Made by a program: the position numbers and the translations under genes
The notes under the pieces: generated by a model
Databases searched by the model: none
What the model was told of the DNA's origin: nothing
Seen by the model: only the letters and a program-made list of their open reading frames with translations
Part shown: piece by piece, positions 8,532 through 16,845 of the stretch
Layout of the letters: each line of letters begins with the position of its first letter
How positions within the stretch are numbered: the stretch's first letter is position 1
Assembly: GCF_900091655.1 (NCBI RefSeq)
Contig: NZ_LT594621.1
Span: 2,046,001 to 2,110,000 of the forward strand
Reading direction: 5' to 3'
Origin: Culturomica massiliensis
Lineage (GTDB): Bacteria > Bacteroidota > Bacteroidia > Bacteroidales > Marinifilaceae
Length of the DNA: 64,000 nt

Positions 8532-9641
8532 TTATAATTCTATCCGACAATAATTATACCCAATCCGATGAAAAGGATGATTAATTATACCTTCTACAAA
8601 TTTGTTTACATTATGACAATAAAATACAGCTCCCCTTGTCACCAGTTTTATATCTTCACTTTTACGGGGCAGTTGGCTTACGGCAGTCCGCTTCTCATCT
8701 GTATCAAAGGCCATATATTTTGTCCTGTCCATATCACTAAAATCAGTCATTTTTGTCAAGGTTCGGATATAACGAAAATTCAATGTATCGATCAAGGCAA
8801 ACTCACAATACCGCAGTAATTCTTCTGGTATAAAACAATCTGACAATAATACAACTCTACCCTCTGATTCTGGATATTCTTCTAATTTTACCTCAAAACT
8901 AAAATCTTCTTTAAAAATTTTCACTCTAAACTCACTCTGATCTCCTCCCATAAAGGCCAGAAAAGAAACATTTTCTTTCAATTCCTTTTCGGTTTGTATA
9001 TACATGCAAAAAGAAAATTCCTTAGCCATACTATAACGTATCTGTTTAAAGAATCCTTTATCATCATCAATATCCTCTCTATTCTTCAAGTTTCCGACCT
9101 GTTCCTTGCTAAAAAAAATTTCATCATAAGTTAAAATATTCTCTCTTTCATTCATTTTATAACGCCATGCTTTTGGACGCTCATGTTTATAATCAAAAGC
9201 TAACAAACGGGGTGCTAAAGCTTGTCGGTTTACTACACCCGAAATAACACGTTCTGCTTTCCAGGGTCTATATTGAATCTGAGTCCATTTTTCTTTATCC
9301 TCTAGTTGGAAATATAATCCAGCCTCTTCCATTAGCCCATATTTTTCATGCCAAAGAAACAGTGGAGAAAGACGCTCAATAATTCCGATCGGACGATCCG
9401 TCCCATCAAAACCATAAGCTCCAATCAATTGAGTTAACTCTAATTTATCATCAGAATTTTTCAATGATAATAATCCACTTCGTAAAGCATATCTCAACAT
9501 TCCTAAGATAGTTGTTTGCTGAGGTATTGGACGTGACTCTACCCTATAGTTGGCACGCTCATCATCATCTACAAATGTCTTTTCTCCTCCCAAAAAATAA
9601 GTACCAACCGGTTTTATACATATTTTATAAGTAAATCCCAT
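8532..9641 (-). CDS. cmr3: Type III-B RAMP protein Cmr3
   Basis: The 369-residue protein begins MGFTYKICIKPVGTYFLGGEK, a typical Cmr3 opening, followed by RPIPQQTTILGMLRYALRSGLL, the RAMP helix region. Its C-terminus lacks a strong catalytic motif, as in other Cmr3 proteins. Cmr3 pairs with Cas10 and holds the 5' handle of the crRNA, which would be the ATTGAGAC octamer of this array. It is placed directly after cas10 (6 bases), the standard order in III-B operons. Csx10 is a related possibility, but the whole set cmr1-cmr6 in order makes Cmr3 the better call. Confidence 0.92.
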   Translation of the reverse strand: MGFTYKICIKPVGTYFLGGEKTFVDDDERANYRVESRPIPQQTTILGMLRYALRSGLLSLKNSDDKLELTQLIGAYGFDGTDRPIGIIERLSPLFLWHEKYGLMEEAGLYFQLEDKEKWTQIQYRPWKAERVISGVVNRQALAPRLLAFDYKHERPKAWRYKMNERENILTYDEIFFSKEQVGNLKNREDIDDDKGFFKQIRYSMAKEFSFCMYIQTEKELKENVSFLAFMGGDQSEFRVKIFKEDFSFEVKLEEYPESEGRVVLLSDCFIPEELLRYCEFALIDTLNFRYIRTLTKMTDFSDMDRTKYMAFDTDEKRTAVSQLPRKSEDIKLVTRGAVFYCHNVNKFVEGIINHPFHRIGYNYCRIEL

Positions 9642-9647
9642 AATTCG

Positions 9648-11279
9648 TTATTTTACTTCTTCTAAACCATTAATAAATTTAACTATCCGCAATACATCAT
9701 ATATCAACAACATCGGATCGGTTTTTTCTGATAATATAATAGTATATATTTCTTCTACTAACTTTTCAACCTTACCCAAAAAAGAATCTTTTGCATCCTC
9801 CTGGTACCCTTCGACATTATGAATAAAAAACTGTTGTATTCTATCTTTTTTATTCTGTATAGTAATGTTGTCCAATAATTTTTGTTTTTCAATATTTCCA
9901 ATCATTGCTTTAAACACAGCCTGATGTCCTCTTAAGCAACGCGTTACTCCCCATAGAACATTCTCATCTAAATTCTCATAAGTCAACAACTCTTCAAACT
10001 TCTCCCATAGAGTTGAACCGAAATGCATACAAAAATCAAAATCAGATCCACTATGACGTAAAATTTTACAACGGATTCCATTCCCACCATTAGCTTTCAT
10101 TTCATACATCAAATCAAAAGCTGCCTGATGTGCCTCTCCTAATGGATACTTATAATAAGTAATAGATACCCCAAAGGACAAAGTTGGCAATATGCCTCCC
10201 TCTTTTTGCTCCCCAAGCAATTCACTCATACAAGCAGTAAAATCAACATTCAATTCTTCCAACAAATGAAACAAAGTATTATTTTCTTCTTCATCTCTTA
10301 ATGGAGCAAAGAAAAATAGGTCGTCTCCTCCCGCATATACAGGGATTCCCCCATAAGTTTTGATTCTTTTAGCCGCTCCTTTTGCCCATTTGAATAAAGC
10401 ATTCGACACCTCTTGTATGGCATTCTCTGAAGAATCTGGATGAGTCTGAAGATAATAATCTATATATCTTTGGTTAAACTTCCCCATTTTATCACCATCC
10501 GATTGAATTACAGCCACATACTTATGGTGATTTTTAAAGTTCTCAGGAAATGCTGCTTTTATTCCTTCCAAGAAATCAGTATCTTCAGCTTCATCTGTCA
10601 TTATTATTTTATTCCAAACCAACTTCTCATATTTTACCCGATCTAATCCATATAGGCCTTTAGTGGCAATTTCAACTAAAGAAGGCATCCGCTTCATTTG
10701 ATTTTCAACAAAAGCTTTTTCATACAACGCCATCTTTGGAATCATCCGGAATAGATCAGTTAGTTTAAAAGTCCCATAGGGAGTTACTTTCCCTTGCAAT
10801 TCAATGGTATTAAATACTTGATCTAATAATGTCAGAAAATTTTTTTCTTTCTTGTCTTCTTCTGGTAGAACTGAAACATCGAGAACAAAATAATAAATCA
10901 GCAAATAATCTTTCAAAAATTTTCGAAGAACCTCTACCGGATAATCTCCGATTTTAGATAAAATGTTCCCTTTTTCATCTATTCCGATAATCTCTTTCAA
11001 TAATTCTTCCCGGGCTTCCTCTATCAAAGCATCCAGATCCGGGACAGAATTATCCTTACAGTAATATACAAGATGGTCCGGATACAGTCCAACTCCTTGT
11101 AATTCAAAATTGTCTTCTGAATATGGAATGATAATTTGTTCTCTGTTTCCTACTTTAGAAACTAAAATTTTCATCAGAGTCGAAAAAAGGAAACTACTCA
11201 TCCATGTTTCACGTGTTTTTCTCGCTTTTATTAAAGTATTCACTATCGGCCCGATAGTCATGCAAATATATTTTCTCAT
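9648..11279 (-). CDS. cas10: Type III-B Cas10 (Cmr2), cyclase-type, no HD domain
   Basis: The 543-residue large subunit begins with a Cmr2 N-terminal segment (TIGPIVNTLIKARKTRETW) rather than an HD domain; no His-Asp nuclease motif is visible before it. The first palm element is VAVIQSDGDKMGKF, and the second palm contains VYAGGDDLFFF with GGDD at residues 317-320, the metal site for nucleotide cyclisation or conjugation. At 543 residues it is short for Cas10, consistent with HD loss. The expected output is therefore a signalling nucleotide, not DNA cutting. In Bacteroides fragilis, a similar HD-less Cas10 joins ATP to S-adenosylmethionine to make SAM-AMP, and the nearby CorA-type effector suggests the same here. 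The start is one base after the cmr1 stop. Confidence 0.96.
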   Translation of the reverse strand: MRKYICMTIGPIVNTLIKARKTRETWMSSFLFSTLMKILVSKVGNREQIIIPYSEDNFELQGVGLYPDHLVYYCKDNSVPDLDALIEEAREELLKEIIGIDEKGNILSKIGDYPVEVLRKFLKDYLLIYYFVLDVSVLPEEDKKEKNFLTLLDQVFNTIELQGKVTPYGTFKLTDLFRMIPKMALYEKAFVENQMKRMPSLVEIATKGLYGLDRVKYEKLVWNKIIMTDEAEDTDFLEGIKAAFPENFKNHHKYVAVIQSDGDKMGKFNQRYIDYYLQTHPDSSENAIQEVSNALFKWAKGAAKRIKTYGGIPVYAGGDDLFFFAPLRDEEENNTLFHLLEELNVDFTACMSELLGEQKEGGILPTLSFGVSITYYKYPLGEAHQAAFDLMYEMKANGGNGIRCKILRHSGSDFDFCMHFGSTLWEKFEELLTYENLDENVLWGVTRCLRGHQAVFKAMIGNIEKQKLLDNITIQNKKDRIQQFFIHNVEGYQEDAKDSFLGKVEKLVEEIYTIILSEKTDPMLLIYDVLRIVKFINGLEEVK

Positions 11280-11280
11280 C

Positions 11281-12975
11281 CTACTTTTTATTAAATATTT
11301 TTGTATATCCTAATGGAGCATCATCATTCTCATATTGTATTTTTTCTTTGCTAACATCCGATCTCCCTGCTTGTCTAGCATTCGAATAATTATACTTACG
11401 AGTACATAAGGCATCATTTAAAGCGTATTCAATAAATTCAGGTAAAGAAAAATCTTTCGGAATAACTAACTCTTCTATGGCTTTTTTATTCTGAAAGATC
11501 CTAACCTTTCTTGCACTTTTTTTTCCTCTACTTTTTAAATAATAAGAAAAACAAAAACCTTTTCCTTTTATTTCATCAGGAATGTCATTTCCAAGTAAAT
11601 AAATCGTTTGTCCAATCACTTTAAATAATAAAGGAGAAGCTATACGCTGAATACTTTTATTACAACTGTCTATTTCAATAATCAATTTTTCCTTTTTATC
11701 CTCACTATTAACTAGAAATTCATACTGTTCTGCAAGTCCCAAAACAGCTCTTAAATAAATATAGTTCGGTTCTGGAACATCCTCCCACACAGCTTTGCTA
11801 TCATCATACCAAGGTGCATGATCTGCCTTTAAAGGGACAACGTTATGTACAGCTCTTTTAATAAACCTTTTCTCCCAACGATATTTTTCTTTCATACGAA
11901 GTCCATAACGGAACATCTTAGCCTTGGCATACGTTTCTCCTCCTAATTTAGCTCTCCCAGACTTCAACAATCTGTAATCTTTCTGGATGGTTTGGAAGAA
12001 AGTACGTTGTGTATTTTTCACTTCTTTACTATAGGCAAAAGCAAAATTGGCTTTCCATACTTTCTCTAAGTCTGTTAATGTCCATGTATTGTACACACCA
12101 CTTTCATCTGCTTTAGCCAACACCATAAATCCTCCAAATCCTTTACTCTGCCGTGTTCCAAAATTTGTACACGCAAAAAATTCCCGGATATAAACTTCTA
12201 GCAAATGATTTATATCCTGATAAAAACTTCTACACGTCAAATTTATCCACCCTGGATATAAAATTCCTTTCTTTTCCAGCTTCTCCCAAACTCCACTCTG
12301 AAATTTAAAATTTGCTCCAGAACCTGTGATTAATTTTACTTTCTGCTCTTCCTGGGCAAAAAAAGGAGTTCCGTCTAAACAACGTATACCCTTACTAATT
12401 ATTTCATCATACCGTTTATCATTTTTTTCATCTTCAGCATTATTATACAATTGAGCAGTAATATAATACATCCGTGATTCATTACTGTAGTTATATTCAG
12501 CATTTTTCCCTTTCAATTCTAATTCCAAACATTGATTGTCAAAGTGCTGATCTTTTCCTGCCAATCGGATTGTACTTCCCTCTACTATATAACTTTCCGG
12601 GATAATATTCATCTTATAATCTAAAGCAGGATGAGCTCCTTCCCCTATAAACCAATTTTTCATGGCAGCTATTAAACATCCCCGTCCATATTCATCCAAC
12701 TGATCCCATTCTTTTCTCTGCAAGCGGGGAAGTTGACTATTCCAATTTTTCGCTTCTTCAGTCCACCGGCATAATTGAGTGATCCATTCTGCATCGTATA
12801 GATCATATTTACCAGAATTATTTTCCTCCTGTGTACATGTCTTTCCTAACTTCGTCAAGATAAATCGATCAAGCCGTGGTTTTACCTCCGAAGCCCGCAA
12901 AGTAGCCCCTGCTTGCTGCCACTGAAAGTGGATCAAGGGCGTATGCTGTTTTAGTTTTACTTCCAGTCTATACAT
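11281..12975 (-). CDS. cmr1: Type III-B RAMP protein Cmr1, enlarged
   Basis: The 564-residue protein opens MYRLEVKLKQHTPLIHFQW, the Cmr1 strand with its TPL motif, followed by ATLRASEVKPRLDRF. A glycine-rich RAMP loop (FGTRQSKGFGGFMVL) lies near residue 270. Known Cmr1 proteins are mostly 300-450 residues, so about 150 extra residues are present, largely in the second half (residues about 300-564), which is basic and has no motif I recognise. Cmr1 sits at the 3' end of the complex and contacts target RNA. It is 4 bases after the small membrane protein gene and immediately before cas10, so co-expressed with both. Confidence 0.88.
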   Translation of the reverse strand: MYRLEVKLKQHTPLIHFQWQQAGATLRASEVKPRLDRFILTKLGKTCTQEENNSGKYDLYDAEWITQLCRWTEEAKNWNSQLPRLQRKEWDQLDEYGRGCLIAAMKNWFIGEGAHPALDYKMNIIPESYIVEGSTIRLAGKDQHFDNQCLELELKGKNAEYNYSNESRMYYITAQLYNNAEDEKNDKRYDEIISKGIRCLDGTPFFAQEEQKVKLITGSGANFKFQSGVWEKLEKKGILYPGWINLTCRSFYQDINHLLEVYIREFFACTNFGTRQSKGFGGFMVLAKADESGVYNTWTLTDLEKVWKANFAFAYSKEVKNTQRTFFQTIQKDYRLLKSGRAKLGGETYAKAKMFRYGLRMKEKYRWEKRFIKRAVHNVVPLKADHAPWYDDSKAVWEDVPEPNYIYLRAVLGLAEQYEFLVNSEDKKEKLIIEIDSCNKSIQRIASPLLFKVIGQTIYLLGNDIPDEIKGKGFCFSYYLKSRGKKSARKVRIFQNKKAIEELVIPKDFSLPEFIEYALNDALCTRKYNYSNARQAGRSDVSKEKIQYENDDAPLGYTKIFNKK

Positions 12976-12979
12976 ATAA

Positions 12980-13381
12980 TTATTGTTTGAAATAACTTTT
13001 CAATTCCTGAATACTTTGATTCAATTTTTGCAATTCCTCTTTTATAGGTTCGACTTCTCCAGCAACAAGACGATCTTCCATATTTATCAACTTTTTCTCT
13101 AACTCTTCCAACCTATACATTCCTCTGTCCAGTAATTTCATTTTTTGCTTTCGTTGAAATTCATTATCACTGTATTCATCTTCCAGTTCCTTCTCTTTTA
13201 AACGAGTTGTACATTTCACCATAATAGTCATTACGATCAAATAGGCAATAAATGCTAAAGTCATCGCAGTTATTACAATTAATAGCTTTAAATAACAAAG
13301 ACGGTAAAAACATGCAAACAAAATAATTAACACCAGCAGGAATATTCCAAAAACACCTGCCAACAACGATTCTTTTTTCAT
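12980..13381 (-). CDS. Two-TM coiled-coil membrane protein of the CRISPR operon, uncharacterised
   Basis: The 133-residue protein has two hydrophobic segments (about 6-26 and 32-54) and a charged tail from residue 58 to the end. The tail shows heptad-like spacing of Leu/Ile/Met (YRLEELEKKLINMEDRL, then IKEELQKLNQSIQELKSYF), so a cytoplasmic coiled coil is likely. The ATG overlaps the stop of the CorA-fusion gene by 4 bases (ATGA), predicting translational coupling, and cmr1 follows by 4 bases. I recognise no family. Position and topology suggest a partner of the CorA channel, such as an accessory subunit or oligomerisation scaffold. That role is inferred from context only. An unrelated membrane anchor for the Cmr complex is an alternative. 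Confidence 0.8.
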   Translation of the reverse strand: MKKESLLAGVFGIFLLVLIILFACFYRLCYLKLLIVITAMTLAFIAYLIVMTIMVKCTTRLKEKELEDEYSDNEFQRKQKMKLLDRGMYRLEELEKKLINMEDRLVAGEVEPIKEELQKLNQSIQELKSYFKQ

Positions 13382-15663
13382 AACTTCGTTTTTCTATACT
13401 TTAACCACAAATAAATACCTATTGTCACCATCAAAAGTATGGGAACCTGAATAGCCAGCGACCGTCCCTCAAATTCACTCTGAAAAATAGAATTCATCCC
13501 AAAAAATCCGGTAATAATCGTAGCAGGCAAAAACAACGCAGCCAATACATTTAAATGAGCCCCCTGTTCGTTCCGGTTGGAGTCGATTAATAAAGAGATA
13601 TACTGATGCAATTCACCGATTTCAGACTCCAAATCTTCTATCTGTTCTTCTATCTGAAATTGTTTTCCTAAAATCTGATACAACTCGATACCTTGCTCCT
13701 GAGAAGTAACCGACCGGAAAAAAATCTGATTCACAAACCGGATATATTCTTTATACAAGGAAGCTATTTTTATCGCATTATCCCTGTAATTCTCTTTCGT
13801 CAACTGACTTAAAACCGTCACCTCACCTGAAAAACGCAGCATGGAAGCTCTTTGTACCAAAACCAATTCTATCATCCGAGAATAAACGGTTCGCATGTAA
13901 ACCTGTAATACATCTTTTGCGAATAAATTTTCATCTGTAAGTAACACCATCGAATAACGTGAAACCCCATAAAGACTTCCCGTTCCTTGCCAACGCGTAT
14001 AAGTAGCCATCTTTAAAAGTTCTGCTTTCATTTCTCCGTTACTACAACAAGGGAAATCAGCATCGACAAACACATATTTATACCAAAAGTCTTTTTCCAG
14101 AAATTTTTCAAAATGTTTTTTTTGCTGTTCTTCTTTATTTTTTTCTCTTATTTCCTCCAATAGATCCCCAGGTATCCGGAATTCTTTAGCTACATCATCA
14201 TTTCCATACCAACAATTGACAAACATTCTGTCGTCAATCACCGGTGTGATTTCCAAATTCTGCATCAGATCAGAAATCAAATTACAAATAAACGCCCCCG
14301 GACACCAAGTTGAATCCGTCCGATAGCCTTTAAAATCTTCCTGATACCTGAATTTTTCTCCTTCCAACCCCTCAATCCGGATAGATTCTGCAATTTCACC
14401 TCTCCCCTCAATATCCGCATAAAAAGGCGGAAATATCCGGCGACCATACTGGTTTATATCCAAAATAGCCTGAGGTTCTTTATAATCTGTATTTTCCAAA
14501 TAAAAAGTCAGCATCCCTACTCCGGTAGAATAAAAATTCAGATTAATGGAATCTACCCGCAACCGATAATGGAATCTACGAGATTTTACTTCACCTTTAT
14601 CCTTAGTGATATCAATATGATAAAAAACTTTTTTATACTTCGGTTCTTTTCGTTCATAATGTTTCAATAGAGTATTTTCATTGGTACTATCGTACAGAAC
14701 AGGATGCACAAATTCAAAATAATAATTTTTTTCATTATATAACTCCTGCTTTTCCTGTTCATCCGGCTCTGAATTCGCTTCCCATTCACTATATGACTGC
14801 GGTTGTATCTGCCCGAGATTCACTTCTTCTGAAAAAGTCGCATATTCGCGACCTAGAACGTCCCATTTAAATGGAAAATAAAAAATATGATAACTATTCA
14901 CAGTAATATACTTTATAATCTGACGTTTCAACCTCAGGATACGTTCCACATCCCACTTCCCCTTTGTTCCTATATAACCGGAAGGTCCTCCCCCATAATA
15001 CAGAGGAGGCGGCTGAATTTTATCTTTAATGTAAATATCAATTAATTTATCGGTCCTTTTTCCATAATAGCACAAGGTTTCATCAGTATAAACCAATAAA
15101 CTTTCATATGGCCAGAGACGATCACAAATAGGGGAAAAGCGATCCGAAAAAGCACGAACGATTTTCAAATTAGCATATTCTTCGAGATTTTCGGCAATCG
15201 CTCTCTCGGCCAATTGTTCTTCATTTGGGGTTACCCCCTGAGCCGCCCGATCTTCCCGACGTATTCTATCAATTTCTTCCCGAACAGCCCCCCTCTTCAG
15301 CATACCCGGAATATACTCCGAATCATTAGCTGCTACCAAAAACTGCCACCGGGTCAAAGGATATTCCAGCAAAGCAGCTACCTGCTCCAAAGAAGAAGGA
15401 CGCCCACTATAATCACCGTGGTGATCAATCCGAACATAATTGGTATATCGGGAAGCTATCCCATCATCCTGTAACTCTACCCCAAAAATAGTTGTCTCAG
15501 GCTGATTCCCATATTTTTCCAACTCTTCTCTATATGCAGATAAAACAGCTTTCTCCCAATTCAAATGCCGATCAAAAAAACAGATTCCTTGCTGTTCTAA
15601 CAAAACAGCTATCTCCATCATCTCCAAATCATATCCTCCTAATAAAAAAATCTTTATTTTCAT
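13378..15663 (-). CDS. DHH phosphoesterase (NrN-like)-CorA fusion effector
   Basis: This 761-residue protein joins two functions. The N-terminal 250 or so residues look like a DHH-type phosphoesterase: a first strand with acidic residues (FLLGGYDLEMM), GVELQDDG around 61-68, and the DHH triad at 80-82 in YVRIDHHGDYSG. A long middle region (about 260-640) is consistent with the CorA cytoplasmic funnel, and a helical segment from about 640 to 700 resembles its stalk. The C-terminus has two membrane helices (about 703-721 and 741-757) around the CorA signature GMN at 722-724 (TGFFGMNSIF). In Bacteroides fragilis, separate CorA and NrN genes accompany Cmr: CorA is opened by SAM-AMP and NrN destroys that signal. 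Here they are one chain. A housekeeping Mg2+ transporter is unlikely given the location and fusion. The gene lies 11 bases after cas6. Confidence 0.9.
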   Translation of the reverse strand: MKIKIFLLGGYDLEMMEIAVLLEQQGICFFDRHLNWEKAVLSAYREELEKYGNQPETTIFGVELQDDGIASRYTNYVRIDHHGDYSGRPSSLEQVAALLEYPLTRWQFLVAANDSEYIPGMLKRGAVREEIDRIRREDRAAQGVTPNEEQLAERAIAENLEEYANLKIVRAFSDRFSPICDRLWPYESLLVYTDETLCYYGKRTDKLIDIYIKDKIQPPPLYYGGGPSGYIGTKGKWDVERILRLKRQIIKYITVNSYHIFYFPFKWDVLGREYATFSEEVNLGQIQPQSYSEWEANSEPDEQEKQELYNEKNYYFEFVHPVLYDSTNENTLLKHYERKEPKYKKVFYHIDITKDKGEVKSRRFHYRLRVDSINLNFYSTGVGMLTFYLENTDYKEPQAILDINQYGRRIFPPFYADIEGRGEIAESIRIEGLEGEKFRYQEDFKGYRTDSTWCPGAFICNLISDLMQNLEITPVIDDRMFVNCWYGNDDVAKEFRIPGDLLEEIREKNKEEQQKKHFEKFLEKDFWYKYVFVDADFPCCSNGEMKAELLKMATYTRWQGTGSLYGVSRYSMVLLTDENLFAKDVLQVYMRTVYSRMIELVLVQRASMLRFSGEVTVLSQLTKENYRDNAIKIASLYKEYIRFVNQIFFRSVTSQEQGIELYQILGKQFQIEEQIEDLESEIGELHQYISLLIDSNRNEQGAHLNVLAALFLPATIITGFFGMNSIFQSEFEGRSLAIQVPILLMVTIGIYLWLKYRKTKL

Positions 15664-15674
15664 ATATTCGACAT

Positions 15675-16706
15675 TTATATTTGTTCATTGCGATAATTTT
15701 TCCAACTATTTATCCGATATTGGCCGAGGCCGTATATGGTGTCGTTACCGACCCCGAGTTCCTGCATATATAACATCAATTGCCGGTAGTCAGAAGTACG
15801 GTCGGAATAGTCTATCTCCCCGATATAACCGTGAAAAAGTATCGATTTTTTCTCCCCTTCTTTTGGGGTTCCTGCTAATGAGATTCTTTCCAGTGCTGCC
15901 CTTTGTAACAAAGGAATACACGCCCGCTCCAAGTAATGGTCGATACATTCGTATGCCTCCCGGCAATAGGCAGCATTTTCCGGATATACATACAACACGG
16001 CTAATTTCAAACTACGAAAGGCCACAGAACGCACAAACTGATAATAGCTGGGAAAACCGTTCAACTTTTCCTGATAACCCGAACTTCTTACTTTACCGAG
16101 TCGGTTTTCATGCAGCAAAACGGGTGTCTGAAAAGAAATTGTCAGACCCGGAAAACACTTGAACCGGGCAAAATCCTCAAATGTAACCGGCATTTGTAAC
16201 TTTTCCACTTTCTTTGTAGTTTCGGAAGCAATCCGCCGGATCCCCAAAACCGGATGCCGTTCACAAATATCCACCAAGTTAAAAGGCTCCATCGGATGCC
16301 CTATTCCTCTGGCACACATTTGCCGTAATGCTTCAACGTAATATTTATAATAAACGGCATGGTTTCCTATCAATAACAAAGAAAAAGACAATATCTCTCC
16401 CCGGCGGATAAATCGTCGGGGTTCATAGGCATGCATTAATTCCGGTCCTAACTTGAGCACAAGCCCTTTAGGGAAACCTCCAGTCAAATTTTTATATAAA
16501 GGATGAGTTTCTTTCAGCGGAAAACGTTCAAGGACATCCAGCAAAGAAATATCCTTCCTTACGCAAACGTTTGCACAGGCATATAATAAATTATTCCGTA
16601 TCACAGCTCCCGGCCATGCATTCCAAAAGCCATCGTTCTTTGCCATAATACGCACCTCTAAGCGATGATAAACCAAGGATTCGATATATTGATTCCAGTT
16701 TTCCAT
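15675..16706 (-). CDS. cas6: CRISPR repeat endoribonuclease Cas6
   Basis: The 343-residue protein ends with the glycine-rich pattern LGVGNDTIYGLGQYRI, typical of the Cas6 C-terminal RAMP domain. Its middle holds CFPGLTISFQTPVLLHENR, resembling the Cas6 core of the PF10040 type. Cas6 cuts the array transcript within each repeat to leave the ATTGAGAC handle. A catalytic His cannot be named from sequence alone. It is the first gene of the operon. Upstream (16707-16798) I see no perfect TAnnTTTG box, so the operon promoter remains unplaced. Confidence 0.87.
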   Translation of the reverse strand: MENWNQYIESLVYHRLEVRIMAKNDGFWNAWPGAVIRNNLLYACANVCVRKDISLLDVLERFPLKETHPLYKNLTGGFPKGLVLKLGPELMHAYEPRRFIRRGEILSFSLLLIGNHAVYYKYYVEALRQMCARGIGHPMEPFNLVDICERHPVLGIRRIASETTKKVEKLQMPVTFEDFARFKCFPGLTISFQTPVLLHENRLGKVRSSGYQEKLNGFPSYYQFVRSVAFRSLKLAVLYVYPENAAYCREAYECIDHYLERACIPLLQRAALERISLAGTPKEGEKKSILFHGYIGEIDYSDRTSDYRQLMLYMQELGVGNDTIYGLGQYRINSWKNYRNEQI

Positions 16707-16798
16707 TAATTATATTATATGAATTATAAATAAATACACAACAATTGTATTTGCAATATAATCATTAATTTCTATTAAAACAACTAAATGTATACAAA

Positions 16799-16826
16799 AA
16801 AAAGAGATCATTACTGATCTCTTTTT
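16799..16826 (-). terminator. Rho-independent terminator of the 166-residue membrane protein gene
   Basis: AAAGAGATCA at 16801-16810 pairs with TGATCTCTTT at 16815-16824 around a TTAC loop. On the minus strand it is followed by a T run, so it ends the gene at 16846-17346 and shields the cas operon from read-through. Confidence 0.85.
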
Positions 16827-16845
16827 CTAAAATTCTTGCAAAAAT

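Noticed and set aside
9648..11279. Diguanylate cyclase (GGDEF-like)
   Set aside because: The motif is GGDD in a Cas10 palm with the Cmr2 N-terminal segment and cmr neighbours.
13378..15663. Housekeeping Mg2+ transporter CorA
   Set aside because: It is fused to a DHH phosphoesterase-like domain and sits between cas6 and cmr1 in one operon, so a CRISPR effector is the better reading.
16707..16798. cas operon promoter
   Set aside because: The gap is AT-rich but has no perfect TAnnTTTG on the minus strand, so I did not place one.
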